A stretch of 64,000 nt of DNA from Verrucomicrobiota bacterium (GTDB taxonomy: Bacteria; Verrucomicrobiota; Verrucomicrobiia; Opitutales; Opitutaceae), in NCBI GenBank assembly GCA_023391285.1, contig JAEWBF010000133.1:102062-166061 (forward strand), read 5' to 3'. The position numbers and the translations under genes are program-made. The notes under the pieces are model-generated. The model was not told where the DNA came from, made no database searches, and worked only from the letters and a program-made list of their open reading frames with translations. Of the stretch, positions 1-9,349 are shown one piece after another. Position 1 is the stretch's first letter, and each line of letters starts with the position of its first letter.

Positions 1-1872
<1,872 letters not shown>

Positions 1873-1886
1873 GTCGGGGAGGACGG

Positions 1887-3137
1887 TCACTCGGCGGAAG
1901 CGGATGATGCAGCGGCGGTGGCGGACACACCCCGCCCTTCGGGCACCTCTCTTTTTAGAGGGGGCTTCGGTTGTGCTGCGTTTCGGGAGGCCGATGAGCG
2001 GCGTTTCGCGAAGGTGAAGAGGTGGAGGCCGAATTGGACGAGGAAGCCGAGGGTCATCGCGACGCAGGCGATGTAGGGGAGAAGCCAGCTCGGGTTGCGG
2101 ACGACCTGGAGGATGGACGTGGTGTCGTTGTTTTCGAAACCGGCTTGGTAGAACGTGAGGCCCGCGTAGCGCAGCGGGTTGTTCATGAAGATCAGGACCT
2201 CGCGATCGTCGATGCCATCCGGCGTAGTGAGGCGGACGCGGCTGGAGAAGTTTTTTGGGATGTTGGTGCCGGCGTAGCGATCGTGGGAAAACTTCAGCAA
2301 CGAAAGGGAGAACGGCATGTAGTGGCGGGCGAAGCGGAGAGAGATCGCGTAGTTGCGACCCGCGTGTTCGAAGCGTTGCGGCTCGAGGAGGAGCGTGGAA
2401 ACGAGGTAGGTGCCGAGCGAACCTTCGGGCCCGATGAGATCGACGAAGGCGGACGGCATGTTGCGCTCGTCCTGCTTGTAGGTGATCGGCTGCGGCGTGG
2501 CGATGAGCTGGGAGCCGACGCCGGCGGTGGCGTGAGAGGCGGGCGCGTGAGGGTTGGCGCGGCGGAGCTGCAGGGTGGAATTCGGGTAGAAGTGGCGGAT
2601 GGCGACGCGAAACGGGAGGCTCGGGTGTTGAGCGGAGGCGTGTTCGGCGAGGATGGCCTCGGGGATGGCGGTGACGCGGTCGGTGTCGGCATCGGTGGTG
2701 TCGACGATGGCGAGTTCGACGGCGCGGTAACTTTCGGCGTAGTTCTTCGTTTCGCCGTGGCCGAGACGCATGTGATATTCGTCTTGGAAGACGCCGGTGA
2801 AGAGCTCGCCGAGGAGCAGGACGACGAGGCCGGAGTGGACGAGATAGATGCCGGATTTCCGCCAGGTGAGTTTGAACCGGAAGAGGTGAGCGGCGACGAG
2901 ATTCGCGAGAAGGAGGACGCCGAGGGTGTAGCCGCCGGGAAAGATTGCGAGGGAGAGGTCGCCGACGGGCCAGAAAACAGCCCAGCAGTGGAAGTATTTT
3001 TCCTGCACGGCCCAGACGCCGATGTTCACCTGGTCGAGCGTCGCGGCGAAGACGAGGACGATGGAGAGCGCGATAAGAGCGACGGTGAGTTTGAGCGAAG
3101 TAAAGATGTCGCGGAGGTCGCGGAGAAAGGTGCGCAT
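1887..3137 (-). CDS. resB: ResB-like cytochrome c biogenesis protein
   Basis: System II cytochrome c maturation protein of 416 residues, working with CcsA in the inner membrane. Hydrophobic segments lie near residues 15-35, 65-85, 95-115 and 350-375. Between the last two is a large periplasmic domain, as in ResB/Ccs1. The C-terminal tail after the last membrane segment is unusual: about 16 residues (PPLKREVPEGRGVS and neighbours) are encoded by a repeated palindromic element at 1925-1970 that recurs at 35961-36006. The gene sits between a lipoprotein gene upstream and ccsA 14 bases downstream. The multihaem cytochromes encoded divergently nearby are obvious clients. Confidence 0.88.
   Translation of the reverse strand: MRTFLRDLRDIFTSLKLTVALIALSIVLVFAATLDQVNIGVWAVQEKYFHCWAVFWPVGDLSLAIFPGGYTLGVLLLANLVAAHLFRFKLTWRKSGIYLVHSGLVVLLLGELFTGVFQDEYHMRLGHGETKNYAESYRAVELAIVDTTDADTDRVTAIPEAILAEHASAQHPSLPFRVAIRHFYPNSTLQLRRANPHAPASHATAGVGSQLIATPQPITYKQDERNMPSAFVDLIGPEGSLGTYLVSTLLLEPQRFEHAGRNYAISLRFARHYMPFSLSLLKFSHDRYAGTNIPKNFSSRVRLTTPDGIDDREVLIFMNNPLRYAGLTFYQAGFENNDTTSILQVVRNPSWLLPYIACVAMTLGFLVQFGLHLFTFAKRRSSASRNAAQPKPPLKREVPEGRGVSATAAASSASAE
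1925..1970 (-). repeat. Palindromic REP-like element, copy 1 (inside resB)
   Basis: About 46 bases with two nested palindromes (CCTCT...AGAGG and GCCC...GGGC on the minus strand). It matches 35961-36006 at nearly every position. This copy is read through as the tail of ResB. Confidence 0.75.
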
Positions 3138-3222
3138 GGCAAAAGGACGATAATTGGGGGCGAGGGGGCGCAGGTATTGCTTATCTGGATATCCGTGGGG
3201 TCGGAATGACAGGACGGGTCGA

Positions 3223-3819
3223 TCAGGGGGCGGGTCGCAGGGTTTTCAGGAAATCGATGAAGGCGAATTTTTCCGCCGCGACGAGCGCATCGGGACCGGT
3301 GAGTTTGACGAACCACGTGGCGCCTTCGTGCGGAGCGATGGCGGCGAGCATGCGCGTGCCGTTGTGTGCGAGATCGACGTAGTCGATGTGGAGGCCGCCG
3401 GAGTCGAGGTGGGTGAGCGTTCCGGGAAACTCGGCGGCGGAAATGGGGCCGAGTCCGATTTGGGAGCGCCAGCGGTTGACGTTGGCGAGGTCGCCGCCGA
3501 CGTCGCCGGGGAAAGCGGTGATGGAAAGATCGGCGGTGGGTCCCGACGCGGGGCCGATGACGTAGCTGCCCTTGCGAACGGAGCCGCCGGGTTTGGACTG
3601 CCACGAAGCGGGGGCGGTCCAGGTGAGATCGTGGGTGCCTGAGGAAACGGGAACGGAGCTGGTCGCCTGATCCGGGTTGGGGGGCGTGGGTGTAGCGTGT
3701 GCGGCGGAGGCGTCGGTCGACGCTTCCTTGGGAATGCGGTAGGTGACGATGGTGTCGTTACGGCAGGCTCCGAGGAGAAGAGGCAGAGCGACGAGCAAGG
3801 CGGCGGGGCGGAGGGGCAT
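3223..3819 (-). CDS. Predicted lipoprotein upstream of resB
   Basis: 198-residue exported protein starting MPLRPAALLVALPLLLGACR. The LLGAC lipobox predicts a lipoprotein, and this ATG is preferred over an in-frame ATG at 3873 because it places the signal peptide at the N-terminus. After a Pro/Thr/Ala-rich linker comes a domain with TWTAPASWQ near residue 68 and a conserved-looking DLSITAFPGDVGGDLANVNR stretch. I do not recognise a biochemical function. It lies 85 bases upstream of resB on the same strand, which suggests a role linked to cytochrome maturation or the membrane redox system; this is inference from context only. Confidence 0.75.
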   Translation of the reverse strand: MPLRPAALLVALPLLLGACRNDTIVTYRIPKEASTDASAAHATPTPPNPDQATSSVPVSSGTHDLTWTAPASWQSKPGGSVRKGSYVIGPASGPTADLSITAFPGDVGGDLANVNRWRSQIGLGPISAAEFPGTLTHLDSGGLHIDYVDLAHNGTRMLAAIAPHEGATWFVKLTGPDALVAAEKFAFIDFLKTLRPAP

Positions 3820-4083
3820 GGGTGGAAGTGTCGCGGACGATGATGCCTCAGGCGCGGGCGGGCTGCTGCGCATTCCTTGTGTTGTGGTGAGCGCGGCTTG
3901 GCCGGGCGGACAAGAAACGCGAAGAACATCGAAGGGATGACCGCCGCTTTTTCGCGCTCCCGGCCAAACGCTGCACGCAACTCAACAAACGATGCGGAGT
4001 CAGTGAGGGGCAGAAGCGGGCATGATCACGTGGGATTTGCCATGCGACGTCTCGCCACTCAACGTATCCACAACCCCATAACG
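3820..4083. other. Divergent intergenic region between the ccs operon and the cytochrome operon
   Basis: 264 bases between the divergent lipoprotein and cytochrome c genes. Promoters for both directions must lie here, but I see no convincing -35/-10 pair or regulator palindrome. No gene is supported. Confidence 0.5.
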
Positions 4084-4425
4084 ATGATGAACACTACCTC
4101 GAAAATCGCCCTTGCCGGACTCGCCCTCGTTTTCGGCGCGACCTTCAGCGTTGCCGCTCCCGTGGCGGAGAACTGGGAAAATCACTGCCAAAAATGTCAC
4201 GGCGCCGACGGCAAAGGGCAGACGAAGGCCGGAAAGCGCCTCAAGGTAAAAGACTATACGGATGCGAAAGTGCAGGCGGAGATGACGGACGAGGAAATCA
4301 TTCGCATCACGGCCGAAGGCGTGAAGGACGAGAATGGCAAAGAGAAGATGAAAGGCTTCAAGGACGAGCTCTCCGAGCAGGAGATCAAAGACTTCGTGGC
4401 GTTCATTCGCGCATTCAAGGGATGA
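4084..4425 (+). CDS. Small periplasmic monohaem cytochrome c
   Basis: 113-residue class I cytochrome c, probably a soluble periplasmic electron carrier. The start is one of two adjacent ATGs (4084 or 4087); upstream in-frame sequence is not protein-like. A signal peptide covers about residues 1-25 (ending FSVAAP). The single haem motif CQKCH is at 35-39. A lysine-rich middle follows, and a Met in the KMKGFKDEL stretch is the likely sixth haem ligand. The C-terminal helix (EIKDFVAFIRAFKG) is typical of the fold. It is the first gene of the plus-strand cytochrome set and could shuttle electrons between the inner-membrane heptahaem and the eight-haem cytochrome; that role is inferred. Confidence 0.9.
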   Translation: MMNTTSKIALAGLALVFGATFSVAAPVAENWENHCQKCHGADGKGQTKAGKRLKVKDYTDAKVQAEMTDEEIIRITAEGVKDENGKEKMKGFKDELSEQEIKDFVAFIRAFKG

Positions 4426-4506
4426 GATGACTCAAATCGCGCCCGGGTGCGGCGGACGGCCTCGTGAGCAGTCCGAACCCGGGCACAGGACCTCTACGAC
4501 CTGACG

Positions 4507-5985
4507 ATGTCGACCGATCCTAGAACCGCGCCGCGTTCGCGTTCGCATTTCAACAACTGGATCAGCGCAATCGGGTTCGTGGTGGCGGTGGGTGCGCTGT
4601 TCTCGTTCGCCCTGCTGGTGTGGATGGATTTTACGCAGGGCGACAAGAACCCGTATCTGGGAATCTTCACGTATATTGTCGCGCCGGTCTTTTTGATCGG
4701 CGGGTTGGCGCTGGCGGCGCTCGGGGCGTGGCTGCAGCGGCGCTGGGCGATCAAGCACGCGGCGACGATGCCGGACAAGTGGCGGCTGGATTTCAGTCAG
4801 CCGAAGCAGCGGCGGATGATGACGCTGTTTGGGATCGGGGCGACAGGCTTTCTGTTGTTGAGCGCGTTTGGCAGCTATCAGACGTATCACTATTCGGAAT
4901 CGGTGCAGTTTTGCGGCGAGGTGTGCCACAAGGCGATGAATCCCGAGCTGGTGACGTATCAGCGCGGATCGCACGCGCGAGTGGACTGCGTGGAGTGCCA
5001 CATCGGCTCCGGCGCGGAGTGGTTTTTCAAGGCGAAGATCAATGGGGTGCACCAGCTGATCGCGTATACGTTGGACAACTACAACCGGCCGATCGAAACG
5101 CCGTTGAAAAACCTGCGGCCGGCCCAGGATATTTGCGAGAAGTGTCACTGGCCGGAGAAGTTTCACGGCAACGTCGATATCAACTACACGCACTTTCTCT
5201 CCGATCGGAAGAATACGCCCTACAGCGTGCGGATGCTGATGCACGTGAACCAGAGCAACCCCGACGCGCCGGCGGGCGGGATTCACTGGCATGTGAACGA
5301 GAACGAGAAGGTCGAATACTATGCGACCGACGAAAAGCGGCAGGAGATCCCGTGGATGCGCGTGACCAACGTGCGGGACGGCAGCACGCGAGTGTTCAAG
5401 ATCGATGAGTTCGAAGGCGAGCCGCCGGCGGACAAGATTCGCGTGATGGACTGCATGGATTGCCACAACCGGCCGGCGCACGTGTTTCCGACGGCGAACG
5501 ACGTGGTGGAACGCGCGATGGCCTCGGGCGCGCTCAGCACGCAGCTGCCCAACATCAAGCGCGAGGCGGTGAAGGCGATGGAGCAGGAGATGGCGACCGA
5601 CGCGGAAGCGTCGGGCAAGATCGCGGCGTATCTGCAGTCCAAATACAGCGGGCATCCGCATCTGCCGAGCGCGATCGAGACGGTGCAGCGGTTGTTCTCG
5701 ACTTCGATTTTCCCGGAGCGGAAGGCGGACTGGCGGGTTTACCCAAACAATATCGGGCATAAGGACTGGCTGGGTTGCTTCCGTTGTCATGACGACAAAC
5801 ACAAGAGCGCGACCGGCGAAGGCGTGCGGTCGAGCGACTGCAATTCGTGCCACACGATTCTCTCGCAGGGGACGGGTCCGCAGCTGGAGCTCTTGTCGGC
5901 GACGGGATTGGAATTCGAACATCCGGGCGGCGAGTTGGACCCGGAGCTCTCGTGTTCCGATTGTCACAACGGCGGCAATCAGTGA
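4507..5985 (+). CDS. ImcH-like inner-membrane heptahaem cytochrome (NapC/NirT family)
   Basis: 492-residue membrane cytochrome predicted to oxidise quinol and pass electrons to periplasmic cytochromes. Three membrane segments lie near residues 17-40, 50-76 and 103-124. Seven haem-attachment motifs follow: one CX3CH (CGEVCH, 136-141), then CVECH (161-165), CEKCH (210-214), CMDCH, CFRCH, CNSCH and CSDCH. The sequence around the first two (FCGEVCHKAMNPE, SHARVDCVECHIGSGA) is the NapC/NirT signature. Three N-terminal helices plus seven haems at about 500 residues match the architecture of Geobacter ImcH, an inner-membrane cytochrome needed for respiration of extracellular acceptors. It is followed on the same strand by eight-haem cytochrome and barrel genes. 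The CX3CH spacing is non-canonical but fits this subfamily as I recall it. Confidence 0.88.
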   Translation: MSTDPRTAPRSRSHFNNWISAIGFVVAVGALFSFALLVWMDFTQGDKNPYLGIFTYIVAPVFLIGGLALAALGAWLQRRWAIKHAATMPDKWRLDFSQPKQRRMMTLFGIGATGFLLLSAFGSYQTYHYSESVQFCGEVCHKAMNPELVTYQRGSHARVDCVECHIGSGAEWFFKAKINGVHQLIAYTLDNYNRPIETPLKNLRPAQDICEKCHWPEKFHGNVDINYTHFLSDRKNTPYSVRMLMHVNQSNPDAPAGGIHWHVNENEKVEYYATDEKRQEIPWMRVTNVRDGSTRVFKIDEFEGEPPADKIRVMDCMDCHNRPAHVFPTANDVVERAMASGALSTQLPNIKREAVKAMEQEMATDAEASGKIAAYLQSKYSGHPHLPSAIETVQRLFSTSIFPERKADWRVYPNNIGHKDWLGCFRCHDDKHKSATGEGVRSSDCNSCHTILSQGTGPQLELLSATGLEFEHPGGELDPELSCSDCHNGGNQ

Positions 5986-6259
5986 TCGGCGGGCGAGGGC
6001 CAGCCGTGGTGTCATCGCTGCAGGTTCGGGTGGATTCCCGGATCGAATCTCCGAGATCTGGCGAGAGGGAGAGAGTTGCAGCTGTGCACGATTTGTCCTT
6101 GGTGATGCGCGTTCTTTGTCCCCAAGGAATGCAGCAACGCCTGCGGTGAGCTCGCCAAACGATGCGTAGCCCGTCGTCGGCCGTTTCCGATAAGATCATC
6201 ACGCTCCAAACCGGAATCCCCGATGTGGGAAATCGCTTAGCCGACCAACGCTTCCTCTT

Positions 6260-7042
6260 ATGACCCCTCGTATTCGTTGCACCAAAAACACCCTGTTGTT
6301 CGGCGGTGTGGCCGTTTGGGGCCTGCTGCTGATCGGCTGCGTGACCGCGAATCGCACCCTGCTTGCTCCGCCCGCGACTGTGCCGGGAGCGACGTTCGTC
6401 GGCACACAAGCCTGCACGGAATGCCACGAGAACGTGACGTCGGCATTTCATGACGCGACGCACGCAAAGCTCATGACGCAGGGCGATCATGCGCTCGGCA
6501 TCGGTTGCGAAACCTGTCACGGGCCGGGCAGCGCGCACGTGAAGTCGGGCGGCGAGCTGGGCACGATTGTGAATCCGGGGAGTTCGCCGGAGACGTGTTT
6601 CCAGTGCCATCTCGACAAGCGCGGTGAGTTCGCGGCTCCGCACGCGCATCCGGTGTTGGAAGGGAAGGTGAGCTGCAACGATTGCCACAATCCTCATTCG
6701 GGCGATGCGGTGATCGGTGGCGGCACGGATCTCGTGTCCGCCGACGCTTCCTGCCTGAGCTGCCACGAGGCGCAGCGTGGGCCGTTTGTGTTCGAGCATG
6801 AGGCGCTGCGCGACAATTGCACGACCTGCCACAACCCGCACGGAACGGTGAACGCGAAGATGCTGAAATCTCGCAACCAGACCTTGTGCCTGCAGTGCCA
6901 CTTCCAGCAGCAGACCGCCACCGGTCAGCTGATGATCGGCGGCCGCGATCACGCCGCCTTCGTCCAGCGCGGCACCTGCTGGACCGCCGGCTGCCACGAG
7001 GCGGTCCACGGCTCGCACGTCAATTCGTCGCTTCGCTTCTAA
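6260..7042 (+). CDS. DmsE/MtrA-like eight-haem lipoprotein cytochrome
   Basis: 260-residue multihaem cytochrome of the DmsE/MtrA type, which carries electrons through the periplasm into an outer-membrane barrel. The N-terminus ends in LLLIGC (Cys27), a lipobox, so it is probably lipid-anchored. Eight haem sites are visible: CTECH, CETCH, CFQCH, CNDCH, CLSCH, CTTCH and CLQCH, plus an expanded CX4CH (CWTAGCH) near the C-terminus. MtrA and DmsE have ten haems in roughly 310-330 residues, so this one is shorter. The 274 bases upstream contain no gene I can support. The barrel gene starts 30 bases downstream, the pairing expected of a porin-cytochrome conduit. Confidence 0.87.
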   Translation: MTPRIRCTKNTLLFGGVAVWGLLLIGCVTANRTLLAPPATVPGATFVGTQACTECHENVTSAFHDATHAKLMTQGDHALGIGCETCHGPGSAHVKSGGELGTIVNPGSSPETCFQCHLDKRGEFAAPHAHPVLEGKVSCNDCHNPHSGDAVIGGGTDLVSADASCLSCHEAQRGPFVFEHEALRDNCTTCHNPHGTVNAKMLKSRNQTLCLQCHFQQQTATGQLMIGGRDHAAFVQRGTCWTAGCHEAVHGSHVNSSLRF

Positions 7043-7072
7043 CCCCGACTGTCACCTCAACTCACCCGCGCC

Positions 7073-9109
7073 ATGCACCGCTTTCGCTCCTGCGCCCTCT
7101 GGGCCCTCCTGCTCGCTCCGGCCGCGTTGTTCGGCCAGACTGTGACGACGAGTGGCGTTATCACTGTCGCCGTCGGCGGCGCCTTGCACGAAGGCGACCG
7201 TCCGGCGTTTCATCAAATGCTCCAGCGCAACAAGGATGTGATGGGCGGGCTGGAGGAGTATCGCCTCACGCGGGAAGGCGAGGACGACATCTTCAAGTTC
7301 GACGCGCGCGTGTTGCCGTTCGACTACGACTATCGCATCGCGGGCCGCTACGAGAAGTTGGAGAAGTTTTATGTCGATGCCGGATTCGAGCACTTTCGAG
7401 TTTGGTATGACGGCTCTGGCGGAGTGTTTCGGCCGCGCGATATTCGGTTCACGCTTTTCGACGAAGAGCTGGGCATCGATCGCAGCAAAGCCTGGATCGA
7501 AGTCGGCGCTTACACGTCGAACCAGACGCTGATCCGTCTGCGTTACCAGCGCAACGAGCGCAGTGGCACGAAAAGCACGACGCACTGGGGCGACACGAAT
7601 CTGGTCGGGGCGCCGTATGGCACGCGCAATATTGTGCCGGGCTTCTATGATATCGATGAAGTGACGCAGACCCTCTCGCTCGACGTCGGCAATCAGTCGC
7701 AGCCGAATCAGAAGTGGAATGTCGGCACGCGTTATTCGGAAACTCAGCTGAACAACAAACGCTACAATCGCCGCCGGCCCTTCGAGAATGCCGATCGCAT
7801 CGTGACGCAGAAGGACGGCACGGCGAACGATCTCTGGGCGACGCACGGATTTTATCAGCGCACGATCAACGAGCAGCTGACGGTGTCCGGCGGCGCGCTG
7901 ATCACGAAACTCGATACGTTGATCCATGGCAGCCGCATCTATGGGCAGACTTACGATCCGGTGTTTGATCCGGCCTTCGTGCGCCGCCAGCAGCGCGATG
8001 AAGGGTTCTTCGATCTAGAAGGCCACGCCGAGCTGAAGCAGACGGTGCTCAACTTGAACGCGGTTTACACGCCGCGGAAGCATTGGACGGTGCGTCCGAG
8101 CTTCCGTTACGAGAACCTCCATCAGGAGACGCTCGCGGAATTCATGGAGACCAATTTCGGCGCGCCGCCCGCGACGGCGGCCATCTTGGAAGACGTCGAA
8201 GGCGAGCACGACAAGGATTGGGACGAGTTCGCCGAAGCGATCGAGGTGCGCTACACCGGGAAGCCGAACTGGGTTTTCAGCGGAGAAGCGGAATGGGTGC
8301 AGGGCAGCGGCGAACTGCATGAAGAGCGCATCATTCATCACACGGGCCAGAAAACCGTCGACCGCTCGATGGACAACGAACGCAACACCCAGAAATATTC
8401 GCTCAACGCGAACTGGTATGCGAAGCCGGGCCTCACGTTTGCGGCGCAGTATTATTTCAAGGTGAAGGTAAACGATTACGACGCGGTGCGGGACAACACG
8501 CCCGTGACTGGCGGCGATCGATATCCGGCGTATATCACGGACCAGGATTTCGAGACGCACGACGTGAACTTCCGCATGACCTGGCGGCCGATCTCGAAGC
8601 TGAGCCTGGTGTCGCGTTACGATTACCAGCAGTCGACGATCAACAGCATCGAGGCGGGGCTCGCTCCGGTGGAGAGTTCCGAACTCACCGCGCACATCAT
8701 CAGCCAGAGCGTGACGTGGAGCCCCACGAATCGCCTCTATCTGACGGGCAACGTGAATCTCACCTACGATCAGCTGAAGACGCCGGCGTATCGATTCGTC
8801 CAGCACGGCGACAACAATTACGTGAACGTGGTGCTCGGCGGCGGTTACGTGCTGACGGATCGCGACGATCTGCTGCTCGATTACTCGCTCTTCCGCTCGT
8901 CGAACTTCATCGACAACTCCGCTTTTTCGCTGCCCTACGGCGCGAGCCAGAGACAGGAAGCGACCTATCTGACATGGAAGCGCCGCCAGAGCGAAACGCT
9001 GATCTATACCGTGAAGTATGGCTATGTGACGAACCGCGATGAGACGTGGCCCGGCCTGAACGACTTCGATGCGCACGTGCTCTACGGAAAAGTGCAGTTC
9101 ATCTTCTGA
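7073..9109 (+). CDS. MtrB/PioB-like outer-membrane beta-barrel
   Basis: 678-residue outer-membrane protein. It has a signal peptide (cleavage near ALFGQ, residue 21), then alternating polar/aromatic strands for almost the whole length, many Tyr/Trp/Arg girdle residues and a terminal aromatic (GKVQFIF), all typical of a large barrel. Length is close to MtrB (about 700). In MtrB/PioB systems such a barrel sheathes the MtrA-type cytochrome so electrons can cross the outer membrane. I see no N-terminal CXXC as found in Shewanella MtrB. The gene follows the eight-haem cytochrome by 30 bases and ends at a strong hairpin. Family assignment is by architecture and neighbours, not by a recognised motif. 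Confidence 0.75.
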   Translation: MHRFRSCALWALLLAPAALFGQTVTTSGVITVAVGGALHEGDRPAFHQMLQRNKDVMGGLEEYRLTREGEDDIFKFDARVLPFDYDYRIAGRYEKLEKFYVDAGFEHFRVWYDGSGGVFRPRDIRFTLFDEELGIDRSKAWIEVGAYTSNQTLIRLRYQRNERSGTKSTTHWGDTNLVGAPYGTRNIVPGFYDIDEVTQTLSLDVGNQSQPNQKWNVGTRYSETQLNNKRYNRRRPFENADRIVTQKDGTANDLWATHGFYQRTINEQLTVSGGALITKLDTLIHGSRIYGQTYDPVFDPAFVRRQQRDEGFFDLEGHAELKQTVLNLNAVYTPRKHWTVRPSFRYENLHQETLAEFMETNFGAPPATAAILEDVEGEHDKDWDEFAEAIEVRYTGKPNWVFSGEAEWVQGSGELHEERIIHHTGQKTVDRSMDNERNTQKYSLNANWYAKPGLTFAAQYYFKVKVNDYDAVRDNTPVTGGDRYPAYITDQDFETHDVNFRMTWRPISKLSLVSRYDYQQSTINSIEAGLAPVESSELTAHIISQSVTWSPTNRLYLTGNVNLTYDQLKTPAYRFVQHGDNNYVNVVLGGGYVLTDRDDLLLDYSLFRSSNFIDNSAFSLPYGASQRQEATYLTWKRRQSETLIYTVKYGYVTNRDETWPGLNDFDAHVLYGKVQFIF

Positions 9110-9139
9110 GATTTGGGTTTGGTAACAGCAGAATAGAAC

Positions 9140-9174
9140 CGCCGGCGCTCGCGAAGCGCCGGCGTTTGTTTTTG
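9140..9174 (+). terminator. Intrinsic terminator after the barrel gene
   Basis: Perfect 10-bp stem (CGCCGGCGCT / AGCGCCGGCG) with a 5-base loop, followed by TTTGTTTTT. It ends the cytochrome/barrel transcription unit. The rest of 9110-9349 includes an AT-rich patch (9210-9280) that probably holds the promoter of the giant gene, but no clear -35/-10 pair can be fixed. Confidence 0.85.
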
Positions 9175-9349
9175 GGAAGGGCAATGAGGGCGGCGGAGGC
9201 GTGGCGGAAAGCGTGATGACACACTTGATGCAATAATTGGGCAATATACGGCTTGCGGTAATTGCAGCTAATTGGCCGAGTTCGCGCGTCCCAGTCTCGC
9301 GATACCCCGATTCGTCCTGCGCGGGGCTCCACTTCAACTCCCCCCGCCC

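Noticed and set aside
4432..6015. Long open frame on the minus strand opposite the heptahaem gene
   Set aside because: Sequence is Arg/His/Val-rich low-information text expected from the complement of a high-GC gene, while the plus strand has seven haem motifs and three membrane helices.
5555..7018. Minus-strand open frame across the eight-haem cytochrome and its upstream gap
   Set aside because: Antisense shadow; no protein-like motifs, and the sense strand encodes a clear multihaem cytochrome.
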